Assembly (NCBI GenBank): GCA_030834895.1
Contig: JAUQXA010000037.1
Span: forward strand, 1 to 34,042
Origin: Anaerolineales bacterium
GTDB lineage: Bacteria > Chloroflexota > Anaerolineae > Anaerolineales > Villigracilaceae
Direction: 5' to 3'
Length of the DNA: 34,042 nucleotides
Below the pieces are notes generated by a model that worked only from the letters and a program-made list of their open reading frames with translations, did not search any database and had not been told where the DNA came from. Position numbers and translations under genes: made by a program. The number at the start of each line of letters is the position of its first letter. Within the stretch, counting starts at the first letter, position 1. Shown here piece by piece: positions 5,848 through 15,189 of this stretch.

Positions 5848-8325
5848 ATGATGCGATTTGACCGATTTACCGAAAGAGCGCAGGAGGCAGCCCAACGTGC
5901 CGCCGAGATCATCCAGCGCTACGGACACAACCAGATAGATACCGAACACATCCTGCTGGCGCTTATCGAACAGCCCGGCGGGGTGATTCCCCAAATTCTC
6001 GAAAAACTCAACGTCAGCCCCGAAGCCCTCACCGAGCGGCTCGACGCCACCCTGCGCGCCAGCCCCAAGGCCAACATCTTCGGCGGCGGCGCGGGACAAA
6101 TCTTCATCACCCCGCGCGTCAAGCGAATCATCGACCTCGCCAACGAGGAGGCCAACCGCCTGAAAGATGAATACATTTCCACCGAGCACATCTTCCTTGC
6201 GATTTTGACCGAACGCAACACGCCCGCCGCCCGCATTTTGGAATCCGCCGGGCTGACCCGTGACCGCGTCTACGATTCGATTCAAGACCTGCGCGGCGGA
6301 CAGCGGGTGACCGACCCGCAGGCTGAAACCCGCTACCGGACTCTCGAAAAATACTCCCGCGACCTGACCCAACTCGCCCGCGAAGGCAAGCTCGACCCGG
6401 TTATCGGGCGCGACAAGGAAATTTTGCGGCTGATTCAAATCCTCTCCCGCCGCACCAAAAACAATCCCGTGCTGATTGGCGAAGCAGGCGTCGGCAAGAC
6501 CGCCATCGCCGAAGGACTCGCGCAGAAGATCGCCACCAACGACGTGCCTGAGATTCTCTCCGGCAAGAAAGTCGTCGCCCTCGACCTCGGCGCGATGATC
6601 GCCGGCTCCCGCTTCCGCGGTGAATTCGAGGAACGCCTCAAAGCCGTCATGGACGAAGTCCAGCGCGCCAAGGGCGACGTGATTTTGATGATCGACGAAC
6701 TTCACACCGTCGTTGGCGCGGGTGCGGCGCAGGGTGCCATGGATGCCAGCAACATGCTCAAGCCCGCCCTGGCGCGCGGCGAACTACAATGCATCGGCGC
6801 GACCACGCTGGACGAATTCCACAAACACATCGAAAAAGATGCCGCGCTCGAACGCCGCTTCGCCCCCATCTACGTGGACGAACCCAACGTCGACGACACC
6901 ATCAAAATGCTGCTGGGATTGCGCGACCGCTACGAAGCCCATCACAAAGTCCACTTTTCAGATGAAGCCCTCACCGCTGCCGCCCGTCTGGCTGATCGTT
7001 ACGTCACCGACCGCCACCTGCCAGATAAAGCCATCGACCTGATCGACGAAGCCGCCGCCAAAGTCCGCGTGGCATTGTATTCCATGCCGCCCGATTTGAA
7101 AGGCATGAAGACCGACATCGACCGGCTGCGCGCCGAAGAGGAACAGGCTGGTTTGGAACGCGATTACGAACGCGCTGCGCAAAAGAAAGCCGAACGCCTG
7201 CGCCTCGAATCCGAATACACCGAGAAGCGCGATAAATGGGAAACCGAGCACCAACTCGACGAGGTGGTGGACGTGGACGACATCGCCGCCGTCGTCAACC
7301 AGTGGACGGGAATCCCGGTCAGCCAGATGATGGAGACCGAATCCGAAAAACTCCTCCACATGGAAACCCGCCTGCACGAGCGTATCATCGGGCAGGAGGA
7401 AGCCATCCATGCCATTTCGGATGCCATCCGCCGCGCCCGCTCCGGGCTGAAGGACCCCAGCCGTCCGATTGGGTCATTCATCTTCATCGGTCCGTCCGGC
7501 GTCGGCAAGACCGAGTTGGCCAAAGCCCTCGCCTGGTTCATGTTCGACGACGAGGATGCCCTCGTCCGCATTGACATGTCCGAATACCGTGAACAGCACA
7601 CAGTCAGCCGCTTGTTCGGCGCTCCTCCCGGATACGTCGGTTACGAGGAAGGCGGACAACTCACCGAAGCCGTTCGCCGCCGCCCGTATCGCGTGGTCCT
7701 CTTCGATGAAATCGAAAAGGCGCATCCCGAAGTCTGGAACGCCCTCCTGCAAATCCTCGACGACGGGCGTCTCACCGACGGGCAGGGCAATATCGTGGAC
7801 TTCCGCAACACCGTCCTCATCATGACCTCGAACCTCGGTACCGAATATGTGACGAAGGGCGGCACTCTCGGCTTCCTCACTCAAAAAGCCGACGACGATG
7901 AACGCGCCATGCACAGCAAGATCGAGAAGGCGCTCAAGGGCGCGTTCCGCCCCGAATTCCTCAACCGCGTGGACGAGACCATCATGTTCTCGCCGCTCAC
8001 CGTCGAACAGATGGAAGAGATCGTCATTCTGCAAATGAAGGAAGTGCAGGATCGGCTGAATGAACACGACATCACGGTCCAATTGAGCGACGCCGCCCGA
8101 AGCTGGCTCGCCAGGGAAGGCTATGACCCCGCCTTTGGCGCCCGTCCCCTGCGCCGCGCCATCCAGAAATATGTCGAGAGTCCGCTTTCAGTGGAATTGC
8201 TCGCCGGCAAGTTCAGGGATGGAGCCGTGGTAACGGTGGACGTGGCGGATAACAAGATCGTCTTCCGCTCCGAAGCCGCCCCTGTGAAAAGGAAGTCAAA
8301 GCAGAAGGTGGAAGTAAACCAGTAA
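5848..8325 (+). CDS. clpC: ClpC-type AAA+ unfoldase
   Basis: An 825-residue Hsp100 ATPase that unfolds substrates, normally feeding the ClpP peptidase in the cytoplasm. It has a double Clp-N domain (about 1-145), AAA-1 with Walker A GEAGVGKT (211-218) and Walker B ending in Asp283-Glu284, a short middle domain (about 400-470), and AAA-2 with GPSGVGKT (548-555) and Asp620-Glu621, then the D2-small C-terminal domain. The short middle domain and total length point to ClpC rather than the disaggregase ClpB. Starts are ATG 5848 or 5851; GGAGG nine bases before 5848 favours it, and the longer frame from 5773 lies in repeat DNA. No CIRCE operator is seen. The stop codon lies within a 7-bp repeat tract. 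ClpP is not in the window. Confidence 0.95.
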   Translation: MMRFDRFTERAQEAAQRAAEIIQRYGHNQIDTEHILLALIEQPGGVIPQILEKLNVSPEALTERLDATLRASPKANIFGGGAGQIFITPRVKRIIDLANEEANRLKDEYISTEHIFLAILTERNTPAARILESAGLTRDRVYDSIQDLRGGQRVTDPQAETRYRTLEKYSRDLTQLAREGKLDPVIGRDKEILRLIQILSRRTKNNPVLIGEAGVGKTAIAEGLAQKIATNDVPEILSGKKVVALDLGAMIAGSRFRGEFEERLKAVMDEVQRAKGDVILMIDELHTVVGAGAAQGAMDASNMLKPALARGELQCIGATTLDEFHKHIEKDAALERRFAPIYVDEPNVDDTIKMLLGLRDRYEAHHKVHFSDEALTAAARLADRYVTDRHLPDKAIDLIDEAAAKVRVALYSMPPDLKGMKTDIDRLRAEEEQAGLERDYERAAQKKAERLRLESEYTEKRDKWETEHQLDEVVDVDDIAAVVNQWTGIPVSQMMETESEKLLHMETRLHERIIGQEEAIHAISDAIRRARSGLKDPSRPIGSFIFIGPSGVGKTELAKALAWFMFDDEDALVRIDMSEYREQHTVSRLFGAPPGYVGYEEGGQLTEAVRRRPYRVVLFDEIEKAHPEVWNALLQILDDGRLTDGQGNIVDFRNTVLIMTSNLGTEYVTKGGTLGFLTQKADDDERAMHSKIEKALKGAFRPEFLNRVDETIMFSPLTVEQMEEIVILQMKEVQDRLNEHDITVQLSDAARSWLAREGYDPAFGARPLRRAIQKYVESPLSVELLAGKFRDGAVVTVDVADNKIVFRSEAAPVKRKSKQKVEVNQ

Positions 8326-8354
8326 CGAGTTACGAGTTACGAGTTACGAGTTCA
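8320..8354 (+). repeat. GAGTTAC heptamer tract overlapping the clpC stop codon
   Basis: CAGTAAC is followed by GAGTTAC three times and GAGTTCA, all in exact 7-bp register. The first unit contains the last codon and the TAA of clpC. Confidence 0.85.
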
Positions 8355-8357
8355 AGG

Positions 8358-8390
8358 AAGACGAAGGAAGGAGAAATCCTACTTCGTCTT
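8358..8390 (+). terminator. Weak hairpin downstream of clpC
   Basis: AAGACGAAG (8358-8366) and CTTCGTCTT (8382-8390) form a 9-bp stem, followed by a pyrimidine-rich but mixed tract rather than a clean T run. It may end clpC transcription. The rest of the gap to 8531 is a pyrimidine-rich stretch with further loose 7-bp units (TCATCCT twice). Confidence 0.4.
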
Positions 8391-8531
8391 TCTTATCTCT
8401 CATTCTTTACTTCTCTAATTCATCTTTCCTCCCTCATCCTTCATCCTTGCCTTCCTCCCCCTCCCAATTTCCTAATCCCATCCTCACGCGCACAGGGTAT
8501 CATTCGCCCACCTTTATCATCGGAGAAGAAA

Positions 8532-10565
8532 ATGAGTGAAAACGACGGAACGAACAAATCGGGCGTGACCGCCCTGATCATCGGCATTGCGGTTTTAGTC
8601 TGCTGTCTTTGTCTTTTAGTGGTTGGCTTTGCAGGATATGGTTACTATACCTACTATACCTACATCCAGACTGCGCCGACCTTTACCAGCGGCGACCCTA
8701 TTTTTCCTGTTGAAACCACCGAGCCTGCCCCTCCAACGGAGCTTTTCATTCCCACGGAAGGACCGGTGTCGAATGAAACACTCGAAACCCTGTCAAATTC
8801 CATCGTGCCGGAAAACGATGTGTATGACCTCGCCTGTCGTTTGCAGGGCAAGTGCGGAATTTCCAGGACGCTCACCCCGCCTCCCGCTCCTTTGGCAGTT
8901 GGCACGGTGCAAAAATTCTGGCTCCTCAACTCGGACACGAACGAGAACTTCCAGATCGATGCCGAGTTGCTCTACGTCACTCCGTTAACCTATTTTTGGG
9001 CGGAGAAAGGCACGCAAGTGGATCAAGGCGAAGTCAAAGCGTTGATGGACACCTTCGACCAGGAGATCATCCCCACCAACCGCGAATTCTTCGGCAGCGA
9101 GTGGACTCCCGGCGTGGATGGCGACCCGCACATTTACGTCCTTTATGCCGGAGGAGTAGGCAGCAACATCGGCGGGTACTTCTCTTCTTCGGATGAATAC
9201 AATCCGCTGGTTCACGAGTATTCCAACGGGCACGAGTTGTTCCTGTTGAGCAGTACCCAGCCCATCGGCGACGACTATGCCTACAGCACCTTGGCGCACG
9301 AGTTTGTCCACATGATCCAGTTTCCGACTGACCGCAACGATGTCTCCTGGCTGAGCGAAGGCTTCGCCGAACTTGGCGCATTCTTGAACGGTTACGACGT
9401 CGGCGGCGCGGACTGGTACTATGTCCAGAATCCCGACCTGCAGCTCAACGATTGGGCGACCAACGACTCCCCCGACTTTGGCGCGCACTACGGACAGAGT
9501 TTCCTCTACGTTGCCTATTTCCTCGACCGTTTTGGCGAGGAGGCCACCAAAGCCCTGACCGCCAATCCCGAAAACGACCTTGCCAGCATTGACGATACGC
9601 TCGCCTCCCTGGACGCCACAGATTCCCAAACCGGTAAAGCGCTCACCGCCGACGATGTCTTCATGGATTGGGCAGCCGCCATGTACCTGAAGGACGGAAG
9701 CGTGGGCGATGGACGCTATACCTATCACAACTATCCCGATGCTCCCCAGACAACGGATACGGAAGCGATTTACAGTTGTCCGCAAGAGCCGATGCTGCGT
9801 GATGTCCATCAATACGGCATTGATTACATCAACATATCCTGCGCCGGTGAACACACCCTCGTCTTTACCGGCTCCACCGCCGTACAAATGCTGCCGTCCG
9901 ATCCAAATTCCGGGAGGTATGCCTTTGCCACCAACGAGGGCAACGAGTCGGATATGACCCTGACGCGCGAGTTCGATTTCACGAACGTCAGCGGCGACAT
10001 CACCTTCTCTTTCCACACCTGGTACGATTTGGAGGAAGATTTCGACTACCTTTATTTTGAGGTCTCCGAAGACGGTCAAAACTGGCAGATCATCACCACG
10101 CCTTCGGGAACCGGCGAAGATCCCTCCGGCAATTCCTATGGCTGGGGCTACAATGGCGCGACGAACGGCTGGATGCAGGAGGAGATTGACCTCTCGCAGT
10201 ATGCCGGCAAAAAGATTCAGGTCCGCTTTGAGTACGTGACCGACGCGGCGGTGCTCGGTGAAGGCTTTTTGCTGGATGACGTTTCCGTGGATGCCATCGG
10301 CTACCAGACGGATTTCGAGACCGACGATGGCGGCTGGCAGGCGGCGGGCTTTTCGCGCGTCCAGAATATCCTCCCGCAAACATTCAGGCTTGCACTCATT
10401 AAGAAAGGCTCCAATGGCACAACCGTGGAAATGCTCCAGCCCGACGCCAGTCAATATTTGGAGATTCCGCTGTCACTGCAAGATGGTGAACAGGTTACCT
10501 TGATCGTGTCTGGTATGACTCGCTATACCCGCAACAGCGCGGCCTATCAGATTGAGATAAAATAA
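8532..10565 (+). CDS. Membrane-anchored metalloprotease, M30/immune-inhibitor-A-like
   Basis: A 677-residue protein with an N-terminal membrane helix (about 11-37), a Pro/Thr-rich linker, then a zinc metallopeptidase domain: His256-Glu-Phe-Val-His260 and a downstream Trp-Leu-Ser-Glu276-Gly that probably gives the third zinc ligand. This is the gluzincin arrangement seen in M30-type peptidases. The C-terminal half (about 450-595) contains a MAM/immune-inhibitor-A-like beta-sandwich (FSFHTWYDLEEDFDYLYFEV; FLLDDVSV). The active domain should face outside the membrane. The ATG has GGAGAAGA four bases upstream. It stands alone between clpC and the cupin gene. Substrate unknown; degradation of external protein is inference from family. 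Confidence 0.85.
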   Translation: MSENDGTNKSGVTALIIGIAVLVCCLCLLVVGFAGYGYYTYYTYIQTAPTFTSGDPIFPVETTEPAPPTELFIPTEGPVSNETLETLSNSIVPENDVYDLACRLQGKCGISRTLTPPPAPLAVGTVQKFWLLNSDTNENFQIDAELLYVTPLTYFWAEKGTQVDQGEVKALMDTFDQEIIPTNREFFGSEWTPGVDGDPHIYVLYAGGVGSNIGGYFSSSDEYNPLVHEYSNGHELFLLSSTQPIGDDYAYSTLAHEFVHMIQFPTDRNDVSWLSEGFAELGAFLNGYDVGGADWYYVQNPDLQLNDWATNDSPDFGAHYGQSFLYVAYFLDRFGEEATKALTANPENDLASIDDTLASLDATDSQTGKALTADDVFMDWAAAMYLKDGSVGDGRYTYHNYPDAPQTTDTEAIYSCPQEPMLRDVHQYGIDYINISCAGEHTLVFTGSTAVQMLPSDPNSGRYAFATNEGNESDMTLTREFDFTNVSGDITFSFHTWYDLEEDFDYLYFEVSEDGQNWQIITTPSGTGEDPSGNSYGWGYNGATNGWMQEEIDLSQYAGKKIQVRFEYVTDAAVLGEGFLLDDVSVDAIGYQTDFETDDGGWQAAGFSRVQNILPQTFRLALIKKGSNGTTVEMLQPDASQYLEIPLSLQDGEQVTLIVSGMTRYTRNSAAYQIEIK

Positions 10566-10580
10566 CCAATCAAGAGATCA

Positions 10581-10649
10581 ACCACAGAGCGCACAGAATC
10601 CACAGAGGATTGAAAAGGTTCTCTCTGTGTTCTCGGTGGTCTCTGTGGT
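10581..10649. repeat. CCACAGAG inverted repeat between protease and cupin genes
   Basis: ACCACAGAG-type words (10581-10607) are repeated inverted at 10621-10649 (CTCTGTG..CTCTGTGGT), giving an imperfect stem of about 27 bp around a short loop. Comparable CACAGAG elements occur dispersed in many bacterial genomes. It may act as a processing or attenuation hairpin, but I see no T run. Confidence 0.7.
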
Positions 10650-10677
10650 AAAGAAGATAAACTTTTTCGGAGGAACC

Positions 10678-11001
10678 ATGTCCACAGCCCCAAAGTCCGA
10701 GGTTTTGAAATTTGCCGAAATGGTCGGTTATCAGGAAGGTTCGGTTGTCAGCCGCCAAATCACCAAGGAGGAAGCGGGCAATGTGACGCTCTTCGCTTTC
10801 GACAAGGATCAAGGACTGAGCGAACATACGGCTCCTTTCGATGCCCTTGTGCATGTTTTGGAAGGTCGGGCGCAGGTCATCATCTCCGACAAGCCCTACG
10901 ACCTGCAAGCCGGCGATGCCATCATCATGCCCGCGGACGAGCCGCACGCCCTCAAAGCGATCCAGAGATTCAAGATGTTGTTGACCATGATCCGCGCATA
11001 A
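10678..11001 (+). CDS. Small single-domain cupin protein
   Basis: A 107-residue protein forming one cupin beta-barrel. The two cupin motifs are visible: EHTAPFDALVHVLEG (residues 49-63, His50 and His59) and GDAIIMPADEPHAL (79-92, His90), which supply typical metal ligands, although the usual HxH is incomplete. Small cupins of this type bind small ligands or act as simple oxygen-stable enzymes; the substrate cannot be told. GGAGG (10669-10673) sets ATG 10678 as the start and excludes the longer frame that reads into the upstream repeat. A strong terminator follows immediately. Confidence 0.88.
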   Translation: MSTAPKSEVLKFAEMVGYQEGSVVSRQITKEEAGNVTLFAFDKDQGLSEHTAPFDALVHVLEGRAQVIISDKPYDLQAGDAIIMPADEPHALKAIQRFKMLLTMIRA

Positions 11002-11017
11002 AACCTGTTGCCGGCAT

Positions 11018-11060
11018 CAGACTTCGGCAATCCTCAAAGACTGCCGAAGTCTGTTTTTTT
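11018..11060 (+). terminator. Rho-independent terminator of the cupin gene
   Basis: CAGACTTCGGCA (11018-11029) and TGCCGAAGTCTG (11042-11053) form a perfect 12-bp stem, followed by eight T residues ending at 11060. Confidence 0.93.
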
Positions 11061-11110
11061 GGATGCCGCGCCGCCGGGGCATTCATGTCAACTTCGTTTC
11101 CATAACAAAA

Positions 11111-11145
11111 TTGACAATCCCGATTTGTGGTTCATGACGTATAAT
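11111..11145 (+). promoter_or_regulatory. Promoter-like hexamers before the LacI-like histidine kinase
   Basis: TTGACA (11111-11116) and a perfect TATAAT (11140-11145) precede the gene, but they are 23 bp apart, too far for a standard sigma-70 pair, so only the TATAAT is persuasive. The ATG is 14 bases beyond it, giving a very short leader. Confidence 0.4.
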
Positions 11146-11159
11146 TTTTACGATAAAAG

Positions 11160-14100
11160 ATGACAGACGTAAAAAAACCCGCCAGCGAACGAAAGACGAT
11201 TGCCGTACTCGGCGCGCAATTGAGCCGGGCCTGGGGCGCTGAATTCATGTCGGGTGTGCTGGATGCCGCCAGAGAACATGATACGAATATTGTCTATTTT
11301 GTCGGGGGAAAGCCTGTGGCTCTTGCCGCGCCGGAACGGGACAGTCTCTCTTATGGGCTGTACGACCTGATCAAGCCCGGTCTATTCGATGGAATTCTGC
11401 TTGCCGCCGACATGGGGCACGGGCCATCGGCGGATGACATCAAGAATTTTTGCCGTGTATTTGCGCCCACGCCAATCGCCTCCTTTGCGATCCAGGCGGA
11501 GGGCGTATCTTCTTTTATAGCGGACAATGAAGGCGGGATGCGCGCGATTATCCGCCATCTGATCGAAGTCCATGGTTATAAGCGCATTGCCTTTATTCGC
11601 GGACCCCAGCGCCAGTTGGAAGCGGAGCAGCGTTTCGAGGCCTACAAGCGGGAATTGCAGTCCCATAATATTCCCTTTGATGACCGAATCGTTGTCGACG
11701 GAAATTACTCCCCTGAGAGCGGGCGCGCCGCAGTGCGGACCCTGCTCGACGAACGCGGGCTTCGCATTCAGGCGATTGCGGCATCCAATGACCGGATGGC
11801 CTTTGGTGCGATTGAAACACTGCAACAGCGCGGCATCCAGGTGCCGGATAGCGTTGCCGTGACCGGCTTCGATGACGTGAGCGAAGCCCAGTCGATGGGC
11901 GTCCCATTGACGACTGTGCACCAATCCTTTGCCGAGACTGGCAGGCTGGCATTTGGCGCGTTGATCCAACGCATAAATGGGGAGCGTGTCGATGAAGTCA
12001 ATGTCATGCCCGCGCCAATGGTTGTGCGCTGGTCCTGTGGCTGTCTGCCGGAAAGCGTCAAAAGGGCCGTGGTGCTTCCAAAAGAGGTAGCGCATACCGG
12101 CAGGCTGGAAAACAAACGCGATGCGGCCATTCGCGCGTTGTGCGGGGCGGCGGGCATTTCGGAAAGCGATCCATACCAAGCTCAATATCGCGATGTGTTT
12201 GGCCGTACCTGGGATGTGTTTCTCGCAACATTGCGCGAATCAGAAAAGAGCGAAGCGTTTCTCAAGATGGTGCAATCCACAGTGGAGGTTTTGCAGCGGC
12301 AGGGACACGATTCGACCACCTGGCATAACGTCATTTCCACGTTCAGGACATACGCGTTGGGCGGAATTACCAGCGACACCACCCAACTGCATGCCGAAAA
12401 CCTCTTTCAGCAAGCCCGTATGTTGGTGGGTGAATTGTCGCAGCGAGCGCAGGCCTTTCGCCGTTTGCAATTCGAACAACAGGAAGAGTCACTGGGCAAC
12501 TTTGGTTTTTCCATGGCGCCAGCCATCACGCTGGAGGATATTGGCGAAGCCATCTCGCTTCATTTCCCTGCGCTGGGATTGAAGCGTTGGTACGTGATGT
12601 ACTACAGCGACGTCAGCGCCCCGGGTTCGATTTCCTCCCCTCCGCCGGAAAGTTATCGCCTGCTTCTGCAATATGAACAGAATAAATTTCAGATTCCGGA
12701 GGAAAAATCGGCAATTGCCACCGGGCGTCTGGTCCCACGCGGAAAGACCCCCGAAGATCATCGTTACACCGCCATTGTCATGCCCCTGGCGCTGGCGGGC
12801 AACCGCTTCGGATTCATGTGGACGGAGATCGGGTCAACCGACTGGGATGTGTATGTCCGCTTGAAGAACCTGCTCTCCAGCGCCCTCTTGCGGACCATGC
12901 TCGTGCAGCAACGTGAACAAGCCCAGTCCGAAGTGGAACGTTTGCTCAACGAGGCGCGCGAACGGGCAGTGGAACTTGCCCGCGCACGAGACGTTGCTGA
13001 AAGAGCCGCGGCTCAAAACGCAAAAATGTTCGAAGCTGAACAGGCCCGGCGACATGGCGCGGAGGCGCTGGCGCGTTCCGCGCGTCAATTATCCTCGCTG
13101 ACCACGGTCAAAAAGCTTCCCCAGCAAATCCTGGAACAGCTACAACAGATCCTCCCTTATGACCGCGGTATTTTGTTCATGGAGGATGTCAATGGTGGAC
13201 CAGTCGTCCGCGCGCATCAGGGATTTCCGGAAAACGTGGACATTTCGGAATTCTATCTGCGGGTCAACGGCAGGAGTTTCTATAATGCAATTGCGCGCAG
13301 GGGAGAAACATTGCTGATCGGCGACATAAAGGTTGTCAAGGAATGGTCCCAGCCAGATTGGCTGCCAATGGATCGTTCCTGGTTGGGCGTGCCTCTGTAT
13401 TCGAAGGATAAGGTGATCGGACTGTTGGCACTAAGCCGCGCTCAAAGTGCCTTTACCGAAGACGATGGTTTGATGGCTACCACCTTTGCTATGCAGGCCA
13501 TTGTTGCCTTGGAAAATGCGCGCCTGTATGACGAAGTAACAGGTATCAATGAAATGATGGAACGTATGGTTTCCGAGCGCGTTGAGGAATTGAACAAAGC
13601 CTACGACACGCTCTCGAAACACGACAGAAATAAATCGGCGTTCATTCAGGTTGCGGCGCACGAGTTACGCACCCCGCTCACGGTCATCAAAGGCTATCTC
13701 GGCATGATGCAGGCCGACCCAATCATTCAGGGAAATACGATGCTGTCCCAGGCAATCGAAGGTGTCCAGCAGGGAACAAATCGCCTGCATCAAATTGTGA
13801 GCAGTATGTTGGATGTGACACGACTCGACAATCAGATCACGATTCCCCATATGGAACCGGTGAGTCTTGGGTTGATCCTGCGCCTGGTTCACAAGGACTA
13901 CGTCAAGGACCTGGCCGCCCGCAACCTGACCTTCAATATGGACGAAGGCATTAAGGATATCCCTCCGCTCTTGGCTGACTCTGAACTGCTCAAGAAGGCC
14001 CTCGATCATGTGATTGTCAATGCCATTAAATTCACACCCGACGGTGGTTCGATCCATGTATCGGCTCAGGTGATTGAGGACGCACGCCTGGGCAGGTGTG

Positions 14101-14366
14101 CCGAGGTGCGTGTGAAGGATACGGGCATTGGCATCGACGCCGAGCATCACAAGATCATCTTTGAAAAATTATTCCAGTTGGGGACGGTGGAACTGCATTC
14201 GTCCAGCCGTACCAATTACAAGGGCGGAGGCGCCGGGCTGGGACTGGCCATCGCTTCCGGTATTGTGAAGGCTTTGCAGGGAAATATCTGGGTGGAAAGC
14301 AGCGGACATGATGAAGTGAACTTCCCCGGAAGTACGTTCATTATTCTGTTGCCCCTGGCCAAATAA
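11160..14366 (+). CDS. Soluble hybrid sensor: LacI-type ligand domain, GAF domains, histidine kinase
   Basis: A 1068-residue signalling protein. Residues 12-280 match the sugar-binding periplasmic-binding-protein fold of LacI/GalR regulators (GYKRIAFIRGP; IAASNDRMAFGAIETL; VAVTGFDDV) but lack the HTH. Next come a WSCGCLP motif (near 290), a helical region, a GAF-like domain (about 443-585), a coiled coil (585-640), a GAF domain (638-795), a dimerisation helix with His834 in AAHELRTPL, and an ATPase domain with Asn954, Asp987-Thr-Gly and GGGAGLGL. No signal peptide or membrane helix is seen, so it should sense a cytoplasmic ligand. No response regulator is adjacent downstream; the orphan receiver at 19058 is one possible partner. 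ATG 11160 has no clear ribosome binding site. Confidence 0.88.
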   Translation: MTDVKKPASERKTIAVLGAQLSRAWGAEFMSGVLDAAREHDTNIVYFVGGKPVALAAPERDSLSYGLYDLIKPGLFDGILLAADMGHGPSADDIKNFCRVFAPTPIASFAIQAEGVSSFIADNEGGMRAIIRHLIEVHGYKRIAFIRGPQRQLEAEQRFEAYKRELQSHNIPFDDRIVVDGNYSPESGRAAVRTLLDERGLRIQAIAASNDRMAFGAIETLQQRGIQVPDSVAVTGFDDVSEAQSMGVPLTTVHQSFAETGRLAFGALIQRINGERVDEVNVMPAPMVVRWSCGCLPESVKRAVVLPKEVAHTGRLENKRDAAIRALCGAAGISESDPYQAQYRDVFGRTWDVFLATLRESEKSEAFLKMVQSTVEVLQRQGHDSTTWHNVISTFRTYALGGITSDTTQLHAENLFQQARMLVGELSQRAQAFRRLQFEQQEESLGNFGFSMAPAITLEDIGEAISLHFPALGLKRWYVMYYSDVSAPGSISSPPPESYRLLLQYEQNKFQIPEEKSAIATGRLVPRGKTPEDHRYTAIVMPLALAGNRFGFMWTEIGSTDWDVYVRLKNLLSSALLRTMLVQQREQAQSEVERLLNEARERAVELARARDVAERAAAQNAKMFEAEQARRHGAEALARSARQLSSLTTVKKLPQQILEQLQQILPYDRGILFMEDVNGGPVVRAHQGFPENVDISEFYLRVNGRSFYNAIARRGETLLIGDIKVVKEWSQPDWLPMDRSWLGVPLYSKDKVIGLLALSRAQSAFTEDDGLMATTFAMQAIVALENARLYDEVTGINEMMERMVSERVEELNKAYDTLSKHDRNKSAFIQVAAHELRTPLTVIKGYLGMMQADPIIQGNTMLSQAIEGVQQGTNRLHQIVSSMLDVTRLDNQITIPHMEPVSLGLILRLVHKDYVKDLAARNLTFNMDEGIKDIPPLLADSELLKKALDHVIVNAIKFTPDGGSIHVSAQVIEDARLGRCAEVRVKDTGIGIDAEHHKIIFEKLFQLGTVELHSSSRTNYKGGGAGLGLAIASGIVKALQGNIWVESSGHDEVNFPGSTFIILLPLAK

Positions 14367-14401
14367 AACAGGCGGACTCGGGGGGACCGCTTCCGCCTGT
14401 T
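14367..14401 (-). terminator. Terminator between convergent genes
   Basis: AACAGGCGGA and TCCGCCTGTT form a 10-bp stem around a G/C-rich loop. On the minus strand the stem is followed by TTTATTT, so it most clearly ends the minus-strand operon; on the plus strand it lies right after the histidine kinase stop and may also work, without a T run. Confidence 0.75.
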
Positions 14402-14414
14402 GCAAGGACTAAAT

Positions 14415-15158
14415 TCAACTTACGCCATTTCCATTGCTTCTGCCTTCAGGCTCCGGTTTCTTTTCAAACAAGTCGCCAATTGCCTCGCGCATGGGAGAAA
14501 AGATGCCGATATGCATCAACATCAACCCTGAGATGACGATCATCAGGATGAAAACGGTGAAATCGGCCAGGGCGAACATCCCATCCGTTTCCCCGGCAAA
14601 AACATAATGAAATACGATTACAAACAGATGAATGACGCTGATGATGAGCAATGGAATGGCAAAGGGACGCAGGTCGTGATCTTCTATCAGCAGGTGTAAA
14701 AAGAACAAAGCAAATAATCCGCCAAGCAGGATGGCCAGATACATCCCGAAACGCATGCCATCATAGGTGTGCACATATAGTTTTTGAATGATCTTGATGT
14801 AGAGGATGCCAACTGCCCCCAGGCAGCCCCAGGCATAAATTCTTATGATGAGGGGATAGAACAAATTTCCGAAACCGCGGATGCTGATCAACCCGGTTAT
14901 CCAGCCAAAGAGAAAGGTAAATCCCAGCACAGCCACCTTGACCGGCATATCGCCCATACTATTGACAAGTCCATCGCTGAAAATATCCAGGACAAGTTTG
15001 AACCCGCCGCCCAGTGCCATGGTCACTGTGGCAAGGCTTGCCAGCATGGTCGCAATGCTCAACATGCCGCGCATGTCAACGGTCTGTTTTTGCGGCGGAC
15101 TTGTTTTCCTTTCGACGAACGGCTTGACGTGAGGCAATGGTTTTTGAGGTTCTGTCAT
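14415..15158 (-). CDS. Polytopic membrane protein of unknown function
   Basis: A 247-residue protein with a proline-rich cytoplasmic start and about seven membrane helices from residue 32 onward, then a charged tail (FEKKPEPEG). No family is recognised. The start is set at ATG 15158, which has GGGAG eight bases upstream; the frame 16 codons further upstream lacks support. It lies 31 bp after the GT-C-like gene on the same strand and is the last gene before a terminator, so it is probably co-transcribed with the methyltransferase and GT-C-like genes. A role in envelope or glycan assembly is suggested only by that position. Confidence 0.75.
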   Translation of the reverse strand: MTEPQKPLPHVKPFVERKTSPPQKQTVDMRGMLSIATMLASLATVTMALGGGFKLVLDIFSDGLVNSMGDMPVKVAVLGFTFLFGWITGLISIRGFGNLFYPLIIRIYAWGCLGAVGILYIKIIQKLYVHTYDGMRFGMYLAILLGGLFALFFLHLLIEDHDLRPFAIPLLIISVIHLFVIVFHYVFAGETDGMFALADFTVFILMIVISGLMLMHIGIFSPMREAIGDLFEKKPEPEGRSNGNGVS

Positions 15159-15189
15159 GGCGTATCTCCCAACCCGAACAATTGTAATA

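Noticed and set aside
5806..6705. Minus-strand ORF of 299 codons antisense to clpC
   Set aside because: It overlaps the conserved N-domain and first ATPase of ClpC and shows no family features.
8985..10454. Minus-strand ORF of 489 codons antisense to the metalloprotease
   Set aside because: Long antisense frames are common in GC-rich genes. The plus strand has clear protease motifs and a ribosome binding site; the antisense product has no recognisable domain.
11111..11145. Standard sigma-70 promoter with TTGACA and TATAAT
   Set aside because: The spacing is 23 bp instead of about 17, so the pair is not credible as a unit; only the TATAAT is kept as a candidate.
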